Origin: JBDTSW01 sp963799815
GTDB taxonomy: Bacteria; Actinomycetota; Thermoleophilia; Solirubrobacterales; 70-9
Assembly: GCA_963799815.1 (NCBI GenBank)
Contig: CAWCYG010000004.1
Span: 496,001-560,000 of the forward strand
Reading direction: 5' to 3'
DNA: 64,000 nucleotides
Part shown: in pieces, positions 57,485 to 64,000 of the stretch
How positions within the stretch are numbered: position 1 is the first letter of the stretch
Layout: every line of letters begins with the position of its first letter
The notes under the pieces: generated by a model
The model's input: only the letters and a program-made list of their open reading frames with translations
Database searches by the model: none
Told to the model about the DNA's origin: nothing
Position numbers and translations under genes: made by a program

Positions 57485-57660
57485 GCGATCCTCAAAGGCT
57501 TCCCACAGCGACTCGCGAGCGATGCCTACGTCGAGGGTGGTCGATCGCGCCCTACTTTGGGCGCGTGTAGGCACTGGTGCCTTTCAGAGGCTCCAACGCC
57601 GCGGACGGTTTCGGAGAGCAAAAGCGGGAATCCGCTTGAACAAGCCGAAACTGAGTACCC

Positions 57661-57733
57661 GGGCCGGTAGCTCAGTTGGTAGAGCAGCGGACTCATAATC
57701 CGTAGGGCGGAGGTTCGATCCCTCCCCGGCCCA
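57661..57733 (+). tRNA. tRNA with CAT anticodon (Met or Ile2)
   Basis: A full cloverleaf: acceptor GGGCCGG with CCGGCCC, discriminator A, D-arm GCTCAGTTGGTAGAGC, anticodon stem GCGGA/TCCGT with loop CTCATAA (anticodon 57694-57696) and T-arm GGAGG-TTCGATC-CCTCC. CAT may be elongator Met or the Ile2 tRNA made by TilS; sequence alone does not decide. It lacks initiator features. It forms the left end of the island. Confidence 0.95.
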
Positions 57734-57734
57734 T
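57692..57734 (+). repeat. Left attachment repeat (attL-like) in the tRNA 3' half
   Basis: From the anticodon loop to the 3' end of the tRNA plus one base, this 43-nt segment is repeated in direct orientation at 60744-60787 with a single-base insertion. The block is the usual identity segment used by tRNA-targeting tyrosine integrases. Confidence 0.8.
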
Positions 57735-57860
57735 GGCTTAGACAAGGGAAAAGCGGTCCTTTCGAGGGCGGCGTTTTCTTCGGAGTGAAGAAATAGGGAA
57801 GACGGCGATCCAATCGCCGCCCTCATCGCCTTCGGCTTTCCGTGCCTGAGCATGTAGGGC

Positions 57861-57988
57861 ATGGCAACTGACGAAAGGTCACGAACGGTGTGGACCGAGC
57901 GCGAGGTCAACTGCGCGCTGGTCGCCTGCGCCCTGCGACGGGAACACCAGTCGCGCAGCTCGCCTCCACGCTGAACACGGCATCAGCG
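57861..57988 (+). pseudogene. Decayed N-terminal duplicate of the adjacent HTH gene
   Basis: An ATG frame at 57861 reads MATDERSRTVWTEREVNCALVACAL and then departs and stops at 57974. Shifting frame near 57930 continues as CDGNTSRAARLHAEHGIS. Together they parallel the next gene's YTDQEIDRGLGAVVICSGDT and CSGDTRRAARLLEDHG. This is a frameshifted partial duplicate of that gene's N-terminal DNA-binding region, directly upstream of it. Confidence 0.6.
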
Positions 57989-58573
57989 ATGACCGACCCA
58001 CCCGAGCGCAGACCCGGCGGTGCCTACACGGACCAAGAGATAGACCGTGGTCTCGGTGCCGTGGTTATTTGCTCCGGCGATACACGTAGGGCGGCTCGCT
58101 TGCTTGAGGACCATGGGAGCCCCGTCCCACGAAGCACGTTGCAGAGGTGGTCACGTGATCTCCACGCTGGCCGTTACGCGGAGATCAGGGAGAGAGAGAT
58201 GCCACGACTCAAGGCAGAGATGGCCGATGAGCATTCGGCACTGGCCCACCGGGGAATGGAGGTTGAACACAAGCTCTTGGATCGGCTTGAGGCCGAGGCT
58301 GACGACATCCCCGCGCGCGACCTGCCCGGAGCTATCCGCAACGTTGGAGTCGGAGCCGGCATCCACACCGACAAAGCGAGAGACCTGCGTGGTGATCCTT
58401 CGATGGTTGTACGCAGGGAGACCCGGAGCGTCGAAGAGCTCATCCACCTGATTCAGACGAAGTTCCCTGGCCTCCTTCCCCAGGGCCCGGTAGACGCACA
58501 GGTGCTGGCCGAAGTGGCCGAGGAGCTGGGACCTGGTGATGAGGACGATGGGCAAGACCCCGCCCGGCACTAA
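57989..58573 (+). CDS. HTH protein, phage terminase small-subunit-like
   Basis: From the ATG at 57989 the product has 194 residues. The first 60 form an HTH-like region (YTDQEIDRGLGAVVICSGDT, RAARLLEDHGSPVPRSTLQRW) typical of phage terminase small subunits and related transposon-like helices, followed by a long helical part (REREMPRLKAEMADEHSALA) and an acidic C terminus. The longer GTG frame at 57890 overlaps the decayed duplicate and is not used. It may have been a DNA-packaging recognition protein. No large subunit lies nearby. Confidence 0.62.
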   Translation: MTDPPERRPGGAYTDQEIDRGLGAVVICSGDTRRAARLLEDHGSPVPRSTLQRWSRDLHAGRYAEIREREMPRLKAEMADEHSALAHRGMEVEHKLLDRLEAEADDIPARDLPGAIRNVGVGAGIHTDKARDLRGDPSMVVRRETRSVEELIHLIQTKFPGLLPQGPVDAQVLAEVAEELGPGDEDDGQDPARH

Positions 58574-58615
58574 CCGACGCGACGGTTGTTGAGGCATCAA
58601 GGGGGGGAAACGTGA

Positions 58616-58918
58616 ATGGATGCGAACACGGTCGACCAAGCGTTTGCAGCGCTCGAAGACTTCGTCCACAGATACGACAGGGAAGGCCTTGAGCTAGAAG
58701 CGCACGCTGCCTTTCGTACCTTGCGCGAGGCAGTCCAGCTAGACGAGGCAACGATGGTCCGCTTCTACCTTCGCTCAGAAGCCAACGCTCGGGCTCAGGT
58801 TCCAAAGTCCATTGGGACGGAGACTGACGTCGAAATGATTCGAGACCTCTACGCAAAGGGGATGACCTTGGGCTTTCTTGTGGGTTTGTTCGCTGCGCAG
58901 GTCGAGGGCTCAGGTTGA
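58616..58918 (+). CDS. Small hypothetical protein
   Basis: The 100-residue product is mostly helical: DQAFAALEDFVHRYDREGLELE, AFRTLREAVQLDEATMVRF, and IRDLYAKGMTLGFLVGLFAAQ. A GGGGGGAAAC stretch just upstream is a plausible ribosome site. It lies inside the tRNA-bounded island, downstream of the terminase-like gene. No family is recognised. Confidence 0.6.
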   Translation: MDANTVDQAFAALEDFVHRYDREGLELEAHAAFRTLREAVQLDEATMVRFYLRSEANARAQVPKSIGTETDVEMIRDLYAKGMTLGFLVGLFAAQVEGSG

Positions 58919-59009
58919 CCCACCTTGTGCGGGACGTCGAGGCCTAGGCCCCACAACAGGTCGTCCCCTGGCCGCACCCCGGGTCAGCTGGGCGGATACT
59001 GCGGGGACG

Positions 59010-59408
59010 ATGTCGCAGGAGAACGTTGAGAGGCTCAGGCGTGCATGGGAAGCAGCCCCGGAGAATCCGGAGCCCTTCTTCGCCCTCTTCGACGAAAACG
59101 TCGAATGGGACATGACGAGCGGACCGTTCCCGGCACAACAGAAGACCTACGGCCCGGCGTCGGTACGAGAGTTCTTTCGCACCTGGGCCGGGACCTTCGA
59201 TGATTGGGGCTATGAGGCGGAGGAGGTAATCGACGCCGATTCCTCCGTTGTCGTGTCCATGCGGCAGTGGGGGCGAGGAAAAGGCAGTGGCGTCCCCGTT
59301 GAGAACCGCTTCTTCCAGGTGTGGACGTTCGAGAACGGCAAGGTGATCCGCTACCGCGGATTCACGGCCCGAGCCGAAGCCCTCGAAGCTGCCGGGCTGC
59401 GGGAGTAG
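59010..59408 (+). CDS. SnoaL/NTF2-like protein
   Basis: The 132-residue product has the cone-shaped alpha+beta pattern of SnoaL-like proteins: MSQENVERLRRAWEA, FFALFDENVEWDM, YGPASVREFFRTW, SSVVVSMRQWGRGKGSG, RFFQVWTFENGKVIRYRGF and the end AEALEAAGL. This small-ligand-binding or isomerase fold is common in actinobacteria. The start is the internal ATG at 59010; the longer frame would run through the previous gene's stop region. Function unknown. Confidence 0.85.
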   Translation: MSQENVERLRRAWEAAPENPEPFFALFDENVEWDMTSGPFPAQQKTYGPASVREFFRTWAGTFDDWGYEAEEVIDADSSVVVSMRQWGRGKGSGVPVENRFFQVWTFENGKVIRYRGFTARAEALEAAGLRE

Positions 59409-59438
59409 AGGGCGCCCACACCAGACTTCCAAGGCTTG

Positions 59439-59469
59439 TTAGGGTGCCCTAACTGTTAGGCCACCCTAA
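59439..59469. promoter_or_regulatory. Palindromic operator, DtxR/MntR-like
   Basis: A 31-nt near-perfect palindrome made of two TTAGGxxxxCCTAA-type boxes (TTAGGGTGCCCTAA and GTTAGGCCACCCTAA), with only three central-axis mismatches. It ends 7 nt before the ATG of the broken ZIP transporter gene. DtxR-family metal regulators (IdeR, MntR, SirR) recognise TTAGG-type inverted repeats, so metal-dependent repression is the natural reading. Regulator identity is inference. Confidence 0.6.
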
Positions 59470-59476
59470 TGAGCCA

Positions 59477-59800
59477 ATGACCTTCTCCGAGCCGATCCTC
59501 CTGGCCGCTGTCGCTGGCTTCACCATCTAGCTGGGCCTGCCTCTGGCACGGGTGGAGATGAGCTCGCGGGCGCGCGTGGCGCTCGCGATGTTCTCCGTCG
59601 GAATCCTGGCATTCCTGTTGGTCGACGTGCTCGGCATGGCTACGAGGACACTGAGGCAGCGGTCGAGGCCTTCGGTGAGGACGCGGGAAGCTTCGGCCAC
59701 GCGCTCGCTCCGACGCTGCTGTTCCTCGGCGGGTTCACCGTCGGCTCCCTGGGGATCGGCCTGCTGGAGCGGAGGATTCGCTCGCGCGCGAGTCTGCCGA
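59477..59800 (+). pseudogene. ZIP-family metal transporter, broken
   Basis: The frame reads MTFSEPILLAAVAGFTI, then a TAG stop at 59528-59530, then continues LGLPLARVEMSSRARVALAM and SVGILAFLLVDVLG. Near 59637 a frameshift is needed to continue as EDTEAAVEAFGEDAG and PTLLFLGGFTVGSLGIGLLE. Helix pattern and wording (AGFTI.LGLPLARV) match the start of ZIP divalent-metal permeases, but the remaining two-thirds of the family length is absent. At least two lesions plus truncation make it a pseudogene. The operator just upstream is intact. Confidence 0.65.
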
Positions 59801-60040
59801 CGTCGCCTACTTGCTCGCCGCGTCCCCAGAGGCTAGGCAGATCCGATCCTAATACGGGTGGCGTCGCCAGCGCCGACGGGACGCTTTTCCATGCAAGGCG
59901 CGACGAATCGGGGGGCAAGACGTGGATGAGGCGCCACCTCGGAATCGGCGCAAACTTGCGAACCTGCCGCGGGCGCGATCCCGCGATGATGGCGTGACGG
60001 GGGTCCCCAAGCTCGACGACTATCTGAAGGAGGAGCAACG

Positions 60041-60736
60041 ATGAACGCATCGTCGACCGTCTCACCCGAGGAGTGGGAGGCCACCCGCGAAGAGATGCTG
60101 GTCAAGGAGAAGGAGCTGACTCACGCCCGCGACGCACTGGCGGCCGAACGCCGGCGCATGCCCCGGATGGCCGTCGAGAAGGAATATCGCTTCGAAGGTC
60201 CCAGCGGCTCAGCCAGCCTGCTCGACCTGTTCGAAGGGCGGCGGCAGCTGATCGTCTATCGAGCGTTCTATGCGCCGGACGTGACGACCTGTGCCCCGGG
60301 CAGCTCTTACCCGGAGCGGGCCTGCCTCGGCTGCTCGATGGTTGCCGATCAGGTGTCGCATCCTGCTCATCTGAATGCGCGGGACACGACCCTTGCGTTC
60401 ATATCCCGTGCCCCTCAGGCCGACATCCGCAGCTTGAAGGAACGCCACGGGTGGGAGCTCATCCCCTGGTACACGATCACCGACGACTTCGACGCTGACT
60501 TCGGGGTCGATCAATGGCACGGCCACAACGTGTTCCTTCGAGAAGGTGATGAGCTCTTCCGCACCTACTTCGTCGACGCACGCGGCGACGAGGCGCTGGG
60601 CAGCACCTGGAGCTACCTCGACGTGACCGCGCTCGGACGCCAGGAGCAGTGGGAGGACTCGCCGGAGGGTTACCCACAGACCCCTACTGGCCGATGGTTG
60701 AACTACCACGATGCGTACGGCGAGGACACAAGCTAG
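60041..60736 (+). CDS. DUF899 family protein (thioredoxin-like)
   Basis: The 231-residue product starts at an ATG with a GAAGGAGGAG site. It opens SPEEWEATREEMLVKEKELTHARDALAAERRRMP and has VEKEYRFEG, FYAPDVTTCAPGSSYPERACLGCSM, RAPQADIRSLKERHGWELIPWYT and VDQWHGHNVFLREGDELFRTYF. These blocks are diagnostic of the DUF899 family, predicted to have a peroxiredoxin-like fold. It is usually in stress or accessory contexts. It ends 7 nt before the right attachment repeat. Confidence 0.88.
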   Translation: MNASSTVSPEEWEATREEMLVKEKELTHARDALAAERRRMPRMAVEKEYRFEGPSGSASLLDLFEGRRQLIVYRAFYAPDVTTCAPGSSYPERACLGCSMVADQVSHPAHLNARDTTLAFISRAPQADIRSLKERHGWELIPWYTITDDFDADFGVDQWHGHNVFLREGDELFRTYFVDARGDEALGSTWSYLDVTALGRQEQWEDSPEGYPQTPTGRWLNYHDAYGEDTS

Positions 60737-60743
60737 GAGCTTT

Positions 60744-60787
60744 CTCATAATCCGTAGGGCGGAGGGTTCGATCCCTCCCCGGCCCAT
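60744..60787 (+). repeat. Right attachment repeat (attR-like), tRNA 3'-half copy
   Basis: This 44-nt segment repeats the tRNA(CAU) sequence from its anticodon loop to the 3' end (57692-57734), in the same orientation, with one extra G in the T-arm region. It has no 5' tRNA half and so is not a functional tRNA; it marks the right end of the island. Confidence 0.8.
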
Positions 60788-60823
60788 CGAGGCTGCGGCC
60801 ACTGGGGCTGAGAGACTCAGCGC

Positions 60824-61954
60824 GTGAACGAGACCGAGAAGACGGTCATCCCGCTCGAGCTCTTCTTCGACCTCGTCTTCGTCTTCGCACTGACGCAGGT
60901 GACGGCCCTGATGTCGGACGATCCCACTTGGCAGGGGCTGGCGAGAGGGATGCTCGTGTTCGCGGCCCTTTGGTGGGCCTGGGCCGCGTACGCATGGCTG
61001 ACGAACGAGATCGAGGCCGACGAGGACCTGCCGCGGCTCGTGATGTTCACGTCGATGACGGCGATGCTGTTCGCTGCTCTAGCGGTACCGGCTTCGTTTG
61101 GCGACGACGCTGTGATCTTCGGCTGTGCCTATTTCGTCGTCAGGCTGATGCACGTCGTTCTCTTCACGCACGCGACGCCACACGTGACCGCTCACGACGC
61201 GATGGCCCGGCTCGCATGGACCGCGATTCCCGCGCCGCTGCTCCTGATCGCCGCGGGCTTCCTCGACGGCCCGCTCCAGGCGGCGCTGTGGGTGCTGGCG
61301 CTGGCACTCGACTACGGCGGGCCGCTCGTCCTCGGCGTCGGCGGCTTTAAGGTCTCGGCGAGTCACTTCGCTGAGCGTTTTGCTCTGATCATCATCATCG
61401 CCCTCGGCGAGTCGATCGTGGCGATCGGCGTCGGCGCTGCCGGCCTCGAGCTCGACTTCGACCTGCTCCTCGCCTCGGCCCTCGGAGTCGCGATCGCATG
61501 TTCGCTTTGGTGGGCCTACTTCGACTGGATGGCGATCCACGCGGAGCGCGTTTTCAGCCAGACGGAGGGCCACGAGCGCGCCCGAATGGCCCGCGATGCC
61601 TTCAGCTATCTGCACCTGCCTCTGACCGCCGGGATCATCCTGGTCGCGCTCGGCATCAAGAAGACGCTCGAACACGTCGACGAGCCGCTCGCAACGGTGC
61701 CTACGGTCGCGCTGTTCGGGGGCATCGCGCTCTACCTGCTCGGGCATGTCGCCTTCCGCCTGCGGCTACACAGCGGGTTCGGTCGCGGGCGCTTCATTAC
61801 CGCGATGGCCGCGCTGGCGCTGATCCCCCCGGCAACGCAGGTCGATGCGCTGCCAGCGCTTGGCATCGCCGCGGCCCTGACGGGAACATTGATCGGGTAC
61901 GAGATGCTGCGCTTCGCCGGGCCGCGAGCGCAGGTCCGGGCGAACGCCGGCTGA
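60824..61954 (+). CDS. Low temperature requirement A (LtrA) family membrane protein
   Basis: The 376-residue product has about ten transmembrane helices and the family hallmark ELFFDLVFVFALTQVTALM near the N terminus, WWAWAAYAWLTNEIE, and the central HFAERFALIIIIALGESIVAIG. LtrA proteins are named from a Listeria cold-growth gene; the function remains unclear. The GTG start follows the attR repeat by 37 nt, so this gene is outside the island. Confidence 0.9.
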   Translation: MNETEKTVIPLELFFDLVFVFALTQVTALMSDDPTWQGLARGMLVFAALWWAWAAYAWLTNEIEADEDLPRLVMFTSMTAMLFAALAVPASFGDDAVIFGCAYFVVRLMHVVLFTHATPHVTAHDAMARLAWTAIPAPLLLIAAGFLDGPLQAALWVLALALDYGGPLVLGVGGFKVSASHFAERFALIIIIALGESIVAIGVGAAGLELDFDLLLASALGVAIACSLWWAYFDWMAIHAERVFSQTEGHERARMARDAFSYLHLPLTAGIILVALGIKKTLEHVDEPLATVPTVALFGGIALYLLGHVAFRLRLHSGFGRGRFITAMAALALIPPATQVDALPALGIAAALTGTLIGYEMLRFAGPRAQVRANAG

Positions 61955-61985
61955 GACCAGCCTGCCCGTTCGGTCCGACGTCGAG

Positions 61986-62606
61986 TTAGGAAGACGTCCG
62001 CGCGACACCAAGCGAGTGCGCGCCGAGGAACTTCGGCGAGCCCTCCTCGTAGTAGATGTCAACTTCGTCGATCGCAAAACCGCCGGCCTCCAAGATGTCC
62101 ACGATCGGACGCGTCAGGTGGCAGCCGCCGAAGAGGCGCTTTTGAACAGGCTCGAGGCGGTGCTGCCAGTGCTGCACGCCCTCGTCCGGGGCAAGGCCGT
62201 GCTCGAGGAAGTGCAGCGCGCCATCGGGCTTCAGCACGCGGCGCAGCTCGCCCAGCGCTGCAGCGATATCCGGGATCGTGCACATGGTCCACGTCGACAG
62301 CGCGGCATCAAAGCTGTCATCGGGGAACGGAAGCGTTGCTGCGTCCAGCCCGGCGCGCTGGACCGGGATGCTCGTCTCGTCGAGCCGTTTGGCGGCAAGC
62401 TTCCAGCCGACCCCGGCCGGCTCGACAGCGGTCACCCGCTTGACGGCCGCCGGGTAGTAGGGGACGTTGAGCCCAGATCCGAAGCCGATCTCGACGACTT
62501 CGCCCGCGAGCCCTTCGCACACACGGCGACGCTGCGGGTGCGCCACCTTCATGTTGCAAACAACATTGACGATCCGCGGCAGGATGTGCTCGCTGTAGGC
62601 GCCCAT
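61986..62606 (-). CDS. Class I SAM-dependent methyltransferase (Methyltransf_11)
   Basis: From the ATG at 62604-62606 the product has 206 residues: MGAYSEHILPRIVNVVCNMKV, motif I VVEIGFGSGLNVPYYP, AVEPAGVGWKLAAKRL, DSFDAALSTWTMCTIPD and ALGELRRVLKPDGALHFLEHGL. The pattern FLEHG and QKRLFGGCHLTRP is typical of a phospholipid/METTL7-like methylase group. The 19 upstream codons of the frame lack a ribosome site. Substrate unknown. Confidence 0.88.
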   Translation of the reverse strand: MGAYSEHILPRIVNVVCNMKVAHPQRRRVCEGLAGEVVEIGFGSGLNVPYYPAAVKRVTAVEPAGVGWKLAAKRLDETSIPVQRAGLDAATLPFPDDSFDAALSTWTMCTIPDIAAALGELRRVLKPDGALHFLEHGLAPDEGVQHWQHRLEPVQKRLFGGCHLTRPIVDILEAGGFAIDEVDIYYEEGSPKFLGAHSLGVARTSS

Positions 62607-62917
62607 GTCTTGGCTTCCTCGTAGACGACTGCTGCGGCGCGAGATTACGGGAACCGCGGCCACAGCACCGGCAACGGACGGGGCAACATGCGAAGGGCCG
62701 CGTCAGGCGCTGAGCGATCCCGGCGAAGCGACTGGGACCGAGGGGGAAAGGGCCCTTCATTCAGACCTTGTTGCCCTTGGCGGCGCTACTCAGCGCCGCA
62801 AGTCCGCCGATCGATCTCAACCGAGAGCACGTTGCCCGGATGACGGCCTCGTGGCCTTCGGTGCGCTATGACTTCGGGTGCAAGCCGCCCCCGAGGGATC
62901 ACGGGAGCGAGGCGACG
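62607..62917. other. Gap between divergent genes
   Basis: This 311-nt divergent intergenic region has a GGCGCT/AGCGCC stem (around 62780-62800) and GC-rich sequence, but I see no gene, repeat or clear operator in it. TATGAC at about 62868 could be a -10 for the plus-strand gene. Confidence 0.4.
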
Positions 62918-63880
62918 ATGACGATCCCACGGAAGACAGGCCGACCTGGCGCACCCGTTCCGGCCCACTCGGATGAAGTCGTCGAGGTCCACGAACGGTT
63001 GCTTCGTTCCTACTCGTTGCGGAGCCAGTACGTCGACGTGGGTTCGGGCCGCCTCCACGTCGTCGAGTCGGGCGCTGGGCCACCGGTGATCTTGCTGCAC
63101 GGCACCAACACATCGGCGCTCTCGTTCCTGCCTCTACTTGAGCGTCTCGACGGTCTCCGGGTGATTGCTGTCGACCGCCCCGGGTTCGGGCTAAGCGCGC
63201 CTGCGAATGTTCCGCGAGAGCGCTTCCGGGGCGCTGCCGTCGAGTTCCTCGAAGAGCTCGTCGACGAATTGGCGTTGGAGAGCTTCGCGCTTGCAGGAAA
63301 CTCAATGGGGGGAACCTGGGCTTTGTGGTACGCGCTTCACCGCCCCGAGCGCGTCCGTCGGCTCGTGCTGATTGGCTCGGCCCCGCTCCTGCCCGGTACG
63401 CGCGCCCCGGCGCCGCTTCGATTGATGACCGTACCTGTGGTCGGTGACCTCTTGACGCGCCTGCTGAAGCCGAACGCGAAGATGGTCGTTCGTCTGCTGT
63501 CGTCGGTGGGCGAGAAGGACACGATCGTCCGCCACCCGGATGTGATCGAAGCGGTCGTCGCGGCTGGGCGCGACCCGGTGGCAGCGCGCGGGAACCTGGC
63601 TGAGCTTCGGGCCGCCATCTCTCCCTTCGGATTCCGGCACTCGGCGATGATTCGCAACGATGAGTTGCGGCACCTGAGCGTCCCGACGTTGTTGATCTGG
63701 GGTGATCACGACCCCGTCGGAGGGGTCGAGGTGGCACAAGCAGCGGCAGGGCTCATCCCGGACGCGCAGCTCGAGTTGCTGCCTGCCGGGCACGTCCCCT
63801 ACCTCGGTCACCCGGATCGAACATCCGAGCTCGTCTCCGGATTCATCCGCTCGGGAGCCGACGGAACACTCCAGACCTGA
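62918..63880 (+). CDS. Alpha/beta hydrolase
   Basis: The 320-residue product starts at the ATG at 62918 with a GGAGCGAGG site; the frame extends upstream without one. It has VILLHGTNTSALSFLPLLERL (oxyanion), AVDRPGFGLSAPA, the nucleophile elbow AGNSMGGTWALWYA (Ser), LIWGDHDPVGGVE (Asp) and LPAGHVPYLGHPD (His). Resembles haloalkane-dehalogenase or epoxide-hydrolase-like families in fold; substrate unknown. No signal peptide. Confidence 0.9.
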   Translation: MTIPRKTGRPGAPVPAHSDEVVEVHERLLRSYSLRSQYVDVGSGRLHVVESGAGPPVILLHGTNTSALSFLPLLERLDGLRVIAVDRPGFGLSAPANVPRERFRGAAVEFLEELVDELALESFALAGNSMGGTWALWYALHRPERVRRLVLIGSAPLLPGTRAPAPLRLMTVPVVGDLLTRLLKPNAKMVVRLLSSVGEKDTIVRHPDVIEAVVAAGRDPVAARGNLAELRAAISPFGFRHSAMIRNDELRHLSVPTLLIWGDHDPVGGVEVAQAAAGLIPDAQLELLPAGHVPYLGHPDRTSELVSGFIRSGADGTLQT

Positions 63881-63925
63881 TTCGGCGCGGGCGCAAAGTG
63901 CCGCTTGGATGGAAAGCGACCTGCC

Positions 63926-64000
63926 CTACTCGATCGTCAGCGTGCCCTCCATGCCCTGAGCCCGATGCCCGTCCACACCGCAGTAGAAGGTGTATTCGCC
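63926..64000 (-). CDS. C-terminal end of a cupredoxin (blue copper) protein
   Basis: Reading the minus strand from the right edge gives GEYTFYCGVDGHRAQGMEG followed by TLTIE and stop at 63926-63928. The C-x4-H-x4-M spacing is the type 1 copper site, and the last strand pattern fits a plastocyanin-like domain. The upstream ligand His and the signal sequence are outside the window. Confidence 0.6.
   Translation of the reverse strand, partial: GEYTFYCGVDGHRAQGMEGTLTIE

Larger units (their letters stand above)
57692..60787. mobile_element. tRNA-bounded genomic island without recombinase
   Basis: About 3.1 kb lies between an intact tRNA(CAU) gene and a direct repeat of that tRNA's 3' half. It carries a phage-terminase-like gene and its decayed partial duplicate, a small unknown gene, a SnoaL/NTF2-like gene, a broken ZIP transporter with an operator-like palindrome, and a DUF899 gene ending 5 nt before the repeat. 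No integrase, excisionase or complete phage module is present, so the element is probably a remnant. Boundaries rest on the direct repeat. Confidence 0.7.

Noticed and set aside
1..64000. CRISPR arrays, rRNA genes, insertion sequences
   Set aside because: Read for regularly spaced repeats, rRNA-like conserved stretches and transposase motifs; none found in the window.

Overview
The window is a very GC-rich, gene-dense chromosomal segment from an actinobacterium-like monoderm, most plausibly class Thermoleophilia (Solirubrobacterales/Gaiellales type). This rests on the leaderless -10/start-codon architecture, frequent GTG starts, a SigB-type sigma factor with anti-sigma and STAS partners, a type IV pilus locus without a secretin gene, and an AroK-AroB fusion. 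The assignment is inference from gene content and style, not from a database search.

Layout. 1-403: tail of a membrane protein and a structured leader that looks like 6S RNA. 404-7783: a membrane-anchored hypothetical protein, then mnmA (fused to an IscU-like domain), alaS, ruvX, mltG and aroE. This resembles the mnmA-alaS-ruvX-mltG block of Firmicutes, where a 6S RNA also lies upstream. 7770-17836: a complete monoderm type IV pilus operon (pilB, pilT, pilC, pilA, pilD, pilM, pilN, pilO and a PilP-position protein). pilA has its own leader carrying a GEMM-I (cyclic dinucleotide) riboswitch. 17883-22133: shikimate genes aroC, aroKB and aroQ, then a Pro-aminopeptidase. 22335-26473: SigB/SigF-type sigma factor with a SigB-like promoter, an MFS transporter carrying a winged-helix-like tail, a small Cys-containing protein, and a MEDS-HATPase anti-sigma protein. 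26600-30734: efp, nusB, a small coiled-coil protein, a polyprenyl synthase and dxs. 30731-32374: a minus-strand STAS gene and a methyltransferase flanked by two copies of a covarying hairpin. 32539-51676: housekeeping genes (tlyA, nadK, MFS, recN, pyrG, methyltransferase, M20 peptidase, Nudix, lipase, xerD, mutM, P1 peptidase, arginase-like, recO, DUF3159, SDR, dgt, dnaG), followed by tRNA-Asn. 51824-57484: accessory genes (glycosyltransferase, SDR, thioredoxin-like lipoprotein, membrane proteins). 57692-60787: a small genomic island bounded by a tRNA(CAU) gene and a direct repeat of the tRNA's 3' half. 60824-64000: LtrA protein, methyltransferase, alpha/beta hydrolase, and the end of a cupredoxin.

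How it works together. The pilus genes form one long co-directional assembly operon, while pilin expression is separately gated by a riboswitch, coupling motility or adhesion to second-messenger level. The aro genes continue the same direction with overlapping starts. The sigma factor, MEDS-HATPase protein and STAS protein look like parts of a partner-switching stress circuit. At least a dozen genes, on both strands, have a TANNNT hexamer 6-10 nt before the start codon, implying leaderless mRNAs as a major expression mode. The tRNA-bounded island lacks a recombinase and carries a decayed phage-like gene duplicate and a broken ZIP transporter that still has a metal-regulator-like operator, so it looks like a decaying integrated element.
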